From Burkholderiales bacterium (GTDB taxonomy: Bacteria > Pseudomonadota > Gammaproteobacteria > Burkholderiales > Usitatibacteraceae): a DNA stretch of 10,314 nucleotides. Below are positions 7,133 to 10,314 of the stretch, piece after piece (the first letter of the stretch is position 1; each line of letters begins with the position of its first letter). Below the pieces are notes generated by a model that saw only the letters and a program-made list of their open reading frames with translations, did no database searches and was not told the origin of the DNA. Both the position numbers and the translations under genes were made by a program. The DNA lies in contig JANXWW010000077.1 of NCBI GenBank assembly GCA_025350945.1, positions 1 to 10,314 on the forward strand, written 5' to 3'.

Positions 7133-8608
7133 ATGGGCAAGCCAACCGGTTTTATTGAATTTCAACGTCTAAGCGAAGCATCGATTCCGCCTGCTGAAAG
7201 AGTAAAAAATTTCAAGGAATTTGTCCTGCATCTAACCGATGCTGAAGCGAAAACACAGGGCGCGCGCTGCATGGATTGCGGCATTCCGTTTTGCCAATCG
7301 GGCTGCCCGGTTAACAACATCATTCCTGACTTTAATGATCTCGTGTTTCGGCAAAATTGGCGCGACGCGCTCGATACTTTGCACTCGACGAATAATTTCC
7401 CCGAGTTCACGGGCCGTGTGTGCCCCGCGCCCTGCGAGGCCGCATGTACGCTGAATATCAACAACGATGCGGTCGGCATTAAATCAATTGAGCACGCGAT
7501 CATTGATAAAGGCTGGGAACAAGGCTGGGTTACGCCACAACCGCCCGCGCATAAAACCGGCAAGCGTGTTGCCGTGGTCGGTTCCGGGCCGGCTGGGCTG
7601 GCCGTAGCACAGCAGCTCGTGCGCGTTGGGCATGATGTCGTCGTGTTTGAAAAATCGGATCGCATCGGCGGCTTGTTGCGCTACGGCATTCCCGATTTCA
7701 AGATGGAAAAATCGCATATTGATCGCCGCGTGTCGCAGATGGAAGCCGAAGGCGTGAAATTTCGCGTGAGCCAGAATGTTGGCGGCAGTGACGAAAACAG
7801 CACACCCGCATCCGCACTCGTCGCTGATTTCGATGCGGTGGTGTTAAGCGGCGGCGCGGAATGGCCGCGTGATTTGCCGGTGCCAGGTCGTGAATTAGAT
7901 GGTATTCATTTTGCGATGGATTTTTTGCCTTCGCAAAATAAAATTGTTGCAGGCGATAAAGTGCCGAAGCAAATTATGGCAACTGCGAAACATGTTGTTG
8001 TGATTGGCGGTGGCGATACCGGCAGCGATTGCGTTGGTACTTCAAATCGTCATGGCGCGGCCACCATCACGCAATTTGAATTGTTGCCGCAGCCGCCGAA
8101 TCAGGAAAACAAACCACTGGTGTGGCCGTATTGGCCGGTGAAATTACGCACCTCGTCATCGCACGAAGAAGGTTGCGAACGCGACTGGTCCGTGGCCACG
8201 AAAAAATTTGTCGGCAGCAATGGCAAAGTGGAGAAATTAGTCGCGGTAAAAGTCGAATGGAAAGATGAGGACGGTCAAATGCGCATGCAAGAAATCCCCG
8301 GTTCCGAATTCGATATCAAAGCCGATTTGGTGTTACTCGCGATGGGTTTTATGGGCCCCGCGCAATCAGGCTTGCTCGAACAATTTGCCGCACTCGGTGT
8401 GGAGAAAGACGCGCGCAGCAATGTCAAGGCAAGCACCGAAGGCGACGCCAATAACAAAGGCGCATACCAAACTGCCAATCCAAAAGTATTCGCCGCTGGC
8501 GATATGCGGCGCGGTCAATCGCTGGTGGTCTGGGCAATCCGCGAAGGCCGCCAATGCGCGCGCTCGGTGGATGAATATTTGATGGGTTCTTCGGAGTTGC
8601 CGCGATAA
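7133..8608 (+). CDS. gltD: Glutamate synthase (NADPH) small subunit
   Basis: GltD, 491 residues, is the beta subunit of GOGAT. It takes electrons from NADPH through FAD and passes them via 4Fe-4S clusters to the FMN and 3Fe-4S cluster of GltB. Cysteines lie at C46, C49, C54 and C58 (Cx2Cx4Cx3C, as CMDCGIPFC and SGCP), with a second group C97, C101 and C105 in VCPAPCEAAC; these are the iron-sulphur ligands of the family. A FAD-binding Rossmann motif VVGSGPAGLA spans about 148-157, and the NADPH-binding motif IGGGDTGSD about 291-299. The C-terminal FAD motif FAAGDMRRGQSLVVWAI is at 453-469. The start codon follows the gltB stop by a single base, with an AGAGG ribosome site inside the end of gltB, so translation is probably coupled. 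Length is typical and nothing is missing. Related small subunits occur in other oxidoreductases, but the gltB linkage settles the call. Confidence 0.97.
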   Translation: MGKPTGFIEFQRLSEASIPPAERVKNFKEFVLHLTDAEAKTQGARCMDCGIPFCQSGCPVNNIIPDFNDLVFRQNWRDALDTLHSTNNFPEFTGRVCPAPCEAACTLNINNDAVGIKSIEHAIIDKGWEQGWVTPQPPAHKTGKRVAVVGSGPAGLAVAQQLVRVGHDVVVFEKSDRIGGLLRYGIPDFKMEKSHIDRRVSQMEAEGVKFRVSQNVGGSDENSTPASALVADFDAVVLSGGAEWPRDLPVPGRELDGIHFAMDFLPSQNKIVAGDKVPKQIMATAKHVVVIGGGDTGSDCVGTSNRHGAATITQFELLPQPPNQENKPLVWPYWPVKLRTSSSHEEGCERDWSVATKKFVGSNGKVEKLVAVKVEWKDEDGQMRMQEIPGSEFDIKADLVLLAMGFMGPAQSGLLEQFAALGVEKDARSNVKASTEGDANNKGAYQTANPKVFAAGDMRRGQSLVVWAIREGRQCARSVDEYLMGSSELPR

Positions 8609-8672
8609 AAGGCTAGTATTGGTGCGCGTTTCGATCAATTTTTGCCTGAAAAGGCTCGCCCGCGCTAGCGTT

Positions 8673-8690
8673 CGCAGATTTTTATCTGCG
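8673..8690. terminator. Stem-loop between convergent gltD and M48 gene, possible terminator
   Basis: A perfect 7-bp inverted repeat, CGCAGAT (8673-8679) and ATCTGCG (8684-8690), has a TTTT loop. It lies 64 bases past the gltD stop, and the stop codon of the convergent protease gene (8684-8682) falls in its loop region. Placement fits a shared terminator, but neither side has the T-run of a classic intrinsic terminator. A second palindrome, CGCTAGCG (8663-8670), lies next to it. Confidence 0.3.
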
Positions 8691-9473
8691 TCCCGCCCCA
8701 CTCAAGCTCCCCAACGCCGCCTGAAATCGCTCGCGGCTTTTGTCGGGTTGCGTTGGCTTGGCGATTTTCGCCACCACGGGCGCGAGCTCGGCGATGCGAT
8801 CTTTGAATGAGGGATGCACGGCGTTGAGCATTGCCAATCCTTGATCGTTTGAACGATCATTTTGCAGCGAGCGCAGCACATTCAAATAGGCATTTGCGTC
8901 ATAGCCCGCGCGCGTCATGATGACAGCCGCTATACGATCTGCTTCAAATTCCAGCGCACGATCCATCGGAAAATTAATCGCACCGAGTTTTTCCTGGCCA
9001 CCTTCGGCTGACATGGTTTTGAGTTGATGCCGCTTCAGCACATGCGCGATTTCGTGCGCTAGTACACCAGCCAGTTCAGCTTCGCTGGTTAATTTTTTTA
9101 GCATGCCGAGCGTGACGAGCACTTTGCCGCCGGGCAGCGGATATGAGCCGATTTCGGCGCGATCCATGATGCCGAATTGCCACGGCAAATCCACACGCTC
9201 GGTGCCGGTGGTGAGCCAGCGACCGACCTGGTTTACATACTCCTGTGCGCGGTCGTTGTTGAGCAGTTTGCCGCCTTCGAGCAAGGTAACGGCAAGCTCG
9301 TCGCCGATCTCGATTTCGCGGGCTTCATTGATATCGGCAGCATGCGCCGTCGATAGCGTAAGAATTAATACGCACACGACTGAGCAAACAACAATGGGCG
9401 AGCAGCAGTGCGCTGCTCTCGCCAGTTTTGAACATCGTAAGGCTATCCCGTTAATCCATTTCAACCACTTCAT
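8682..9473 (-). CDS. M48-family zinc metalloprotease, exported
   Basis: A 263-residue protein of the M48 family, related in architecture to periplasmic BepA/LoiP-type proteases that remove misassembled envelope proteins. The zinc motif HEIAH is at 140-144 (H140 and H144 ligands, E141 catalytic), with the downstream ligand E175 in EFEADR. A hydrophobic segment (about 26-42) ends in STAHA, predicting signal peptidase I cleavage after A46 and a periplasmic enzyme. The signal region is long and holds five cysteines (C14, C23, C24, C30, C34), which is unusual. There is no lipobox or TPR region, so it is shorter than BepA. The ATG at 9473 has GGAG about 12 bases upstream, rather far. It lies 51 bases after the SH3-domain gene, in the same direction and probably the same operon. 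Substrate unknown; family call strong. Confidence 0.9.
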   Translation of the reverse strand: MKWLKWINGIALRCSKLARAAHCCSPIVVCSVVCVLILTLSTAHAADINEAREIEIGDELAVTLLEGGKLLNNDRAQEYVNQVGRWLTTGTERVDLPWQFGIMDRAEIGSYPLPGGKVLVTLGMLKKLTSEAELAGVLAHEIAHVLKRHQLKTMSAEGGQEKLGAINFPMDRALEFEADRIAAVIMTRAGYDANAYLNVLRSLQNDRSNDQGLAMLNAVHPSFKDRIAELAPVVAKIAKPTQPDKSRERFQAALGSLSGAGRR

Positions 9474-9502
9474 TTATTCGCACTGCTCCAAACGCAACTC
9501 CA

Positions 9503-9527
9503 TGACGTTGAAAATCGCCCAACGTCA
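9503..9527 (-). promoter_or_regulatory. Intercistronic 8-bp inverted repeat between SH3 and M48 genes
   Basis: TGACGTTG (9503-9510) and CAACGTCA (9520-9527) are perfect inverted repeats around nine bases. The stop codon of the SH3-domain gene (9527-9525) is the first three bases of the transcript-side stem, and the M48 start lies 30 bases beyond. It could stabilise the upstream mRNA, attenuate read-through or be a regulator site. There is a short T-run in the loop, not after the stem, so it is not a typical terminator. Confidence 0.4.
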
Positions 9528-10076
9528 GTTTACATAGTCCACTTTAATTTGGACCAATGCAGCATTTTGCGCGAATTCTTCGGCTTCTGTGCGGGATACT
9601 GAATAAAGTTTTAATTTCTGTAATTCTTCGGAATTCGATTTCGCTGCGTTGGCACCATCGTCGCCCAGGCCGCGAATGCCGATGGTCGCGGTGCGCGTAC
9701 GGTTGGCTGCGCTGCTGCCGGTGCTGGCGCGAGAGCGGTCCGAACTCAATACCGCGGTAAACCAGCTCAGAAAGCCGCCCGTGGGCTTGGGGCTGGCTTC
9801 GACAATGGTGATTTGGGATTTGATGTGTCCGGCGGGAATCCAGCCTTCGTTGCCCGAAGTCTTGACGCGTACCCAGCCGGATTGGCGTTGAATCACCACC
9901 ACATCGGCATCAGCCAACAAGGATGTAATGCGTTTGGCGCCAGCACTGGGGCTCTCGCGCAAATCCGTTTGACGATTGGTGGTCGTGTTCTCGTCCGCAT
10001 AGCCTGGCGCTGCGTGAAGAGCGATAAAAAGAAAAAAAACCAATAAGGTCATGCTGAATCGGATGATGGCGCTCAT
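9525..10076 (-). CDS. Exported SH3b-domain protein
   Basis: A 183-residue protein with an N-terminal signal peptide (R6, hydrophobic 9-22, probable cleavage after A27 in PGYA|DE) and a bacterial SH3 (SH3b, SH3_3-like) domain at about 36-88, seen in TDLRESPS, then VVVIQRQSGWVRVKT and GWIPAGHI. Such domains often bind peptidoglycan or proteins in the periplasm. A Ser/Arg-rich linker (about 112-128) leads to a charged C-terminal block (about 130-183) with TIGIRGLGDD and ELQKLKLYSVSRTEAEEFAQ. I recall similar blocks in SH3-domain proteins of betaproteobacteria, but no function is established. The ATG at 10076 is well supported by AAGGA about eight bases upstream. It is first in a probable two-gene unit with the M48 protease, so it may be a partner or targeting factor for it. 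That role is inference. Confidence 0.85.
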   Translation of the reverse strand: MSAIIRFSMTLLVFFLFIALHAAPGYADENTTTNRQTDLRESPSAGAKRITSLLADADVVVIQRQSGWVRVKTSGNEGWIPAGHIKSQITIVEASPKPTGGFLSWFTAVLSSDRSRASTGSSAANRTRTATIGIRGLGDDGANAAKSNSEELQKLKLYSVSRTEAEEFAQNAALVQIKVDYVN

Positions 10077-10314
10077 GTTACTTCCTTCTTTTTTAATTAT
10101 TTATATACTTAAAAACATGTTTAGTGCAGTAAACCAGCGCAGCAAACTAAAAAGTGACACCTAATGAAGCTATACAAAGGCAACAGCTTTTACAGATATT
10201 TACATATTATCGTGCAAAAATTCTTTAAATTCTGTGACTGACAGCACATAGAAAGCAAAAGATAGATGGATATTATTTTGTAAAGTTAGGTAGTATCTCA
10301 ATCGTTAAAAGTAG
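10077..10314. other. AT-rich upstream region of the SH3/M48 genes
   Basis: These 238 bases are markedly richer in A and T than the rest of the window and hold no credible gene. They should include the promoter of the SH3/M48 unit, but no -35/-10 pair stands out; TATATA (10106-10101) on the minus strand is a possible -10 without a good -35. A perfect 10-bp palindrome, AAACATGTTT (10113-10122), lies just upstream of it and could be an operator. Confidence 0.5.

Noticed and set aside
2446..8608. Many shorter open frames inside gltB and gltD on both strands
   Set aside because: All overlap two full-length genes with complete catalytic and cofactor motifs, and none shows a domain or start signal.
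9474..9503. Ten-codon upstream open frame ending right at the M48 ATG
   Set aside because: There is no ribosome site before its ATG, which lies in the inverted repeat, and so short a frame is expected by chance.

Overview
The window looks like chromosomal DNA of a Gram-negative proteobacterium, most likely a betaproteobacterium. This is inferred from the GltB/GltD sequence type, from lipobox-bearing lipoproteins with Ig-like repeats, and from an SH3b/M48 envelope gene pair with a C-terminal block of a kind I associate with betaproteobacteria. Nothing in the sequence fixes the genus. I see no mobile element, CRISPR array, tRNA or rRNA.

Layout. (1) Positions 1-1949, minus strand: two related secreted lipoproteins built from bacterial Ig-like repeats. 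The downstream one (1-402) runs off the left edge. The upstream one (573-1949) is a single continuous reading frame interrupted by one in-frame TGA at 1077-1079, so it appears as a 290-residue N-terminal product and a 163-residue C-terminal remnant. (2) Positions 1950-2445: a divergent intergenic region of about 0.5 kb with a candidate plus-strand promoter, a near-repeat and two stem-loops. (3) Positions 2446-8608, plus strand: gltB and gltD, the large and small subunits of NADPH-dependent glutamate synthase, separated by one base and clearly an operon. (4) Positions 8682-10076, minus strand and convergent with gltBD: an SH3b-domain periplasmic protein followed by an M48 zinc metalloprotease, 51 bases apart with a perfect 8-bp inverted repeat between them. 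(5) Positions 10077-10314: AT-rich sequence upstream of that pair, with no gene recognised.

How the genes work together. GltB and GltD form the GOGAT enzyme that, with glutamine synthetase, assimilates ammonium into glutamate. The SH3b protein and the M48 protease are both predicted to be exported and are probably co-transcribed, which suggests a joint job in envelope maintenance. The Ig-like lipoproteins are probably surface or outer-membrane anchored and have no visible link to the nitrogen genes. Most of the window is ordinary core genome. The least ordinary features are the stop-interrupted lipoprotein beside its paralogue and the inverted repeats at the gene borders.
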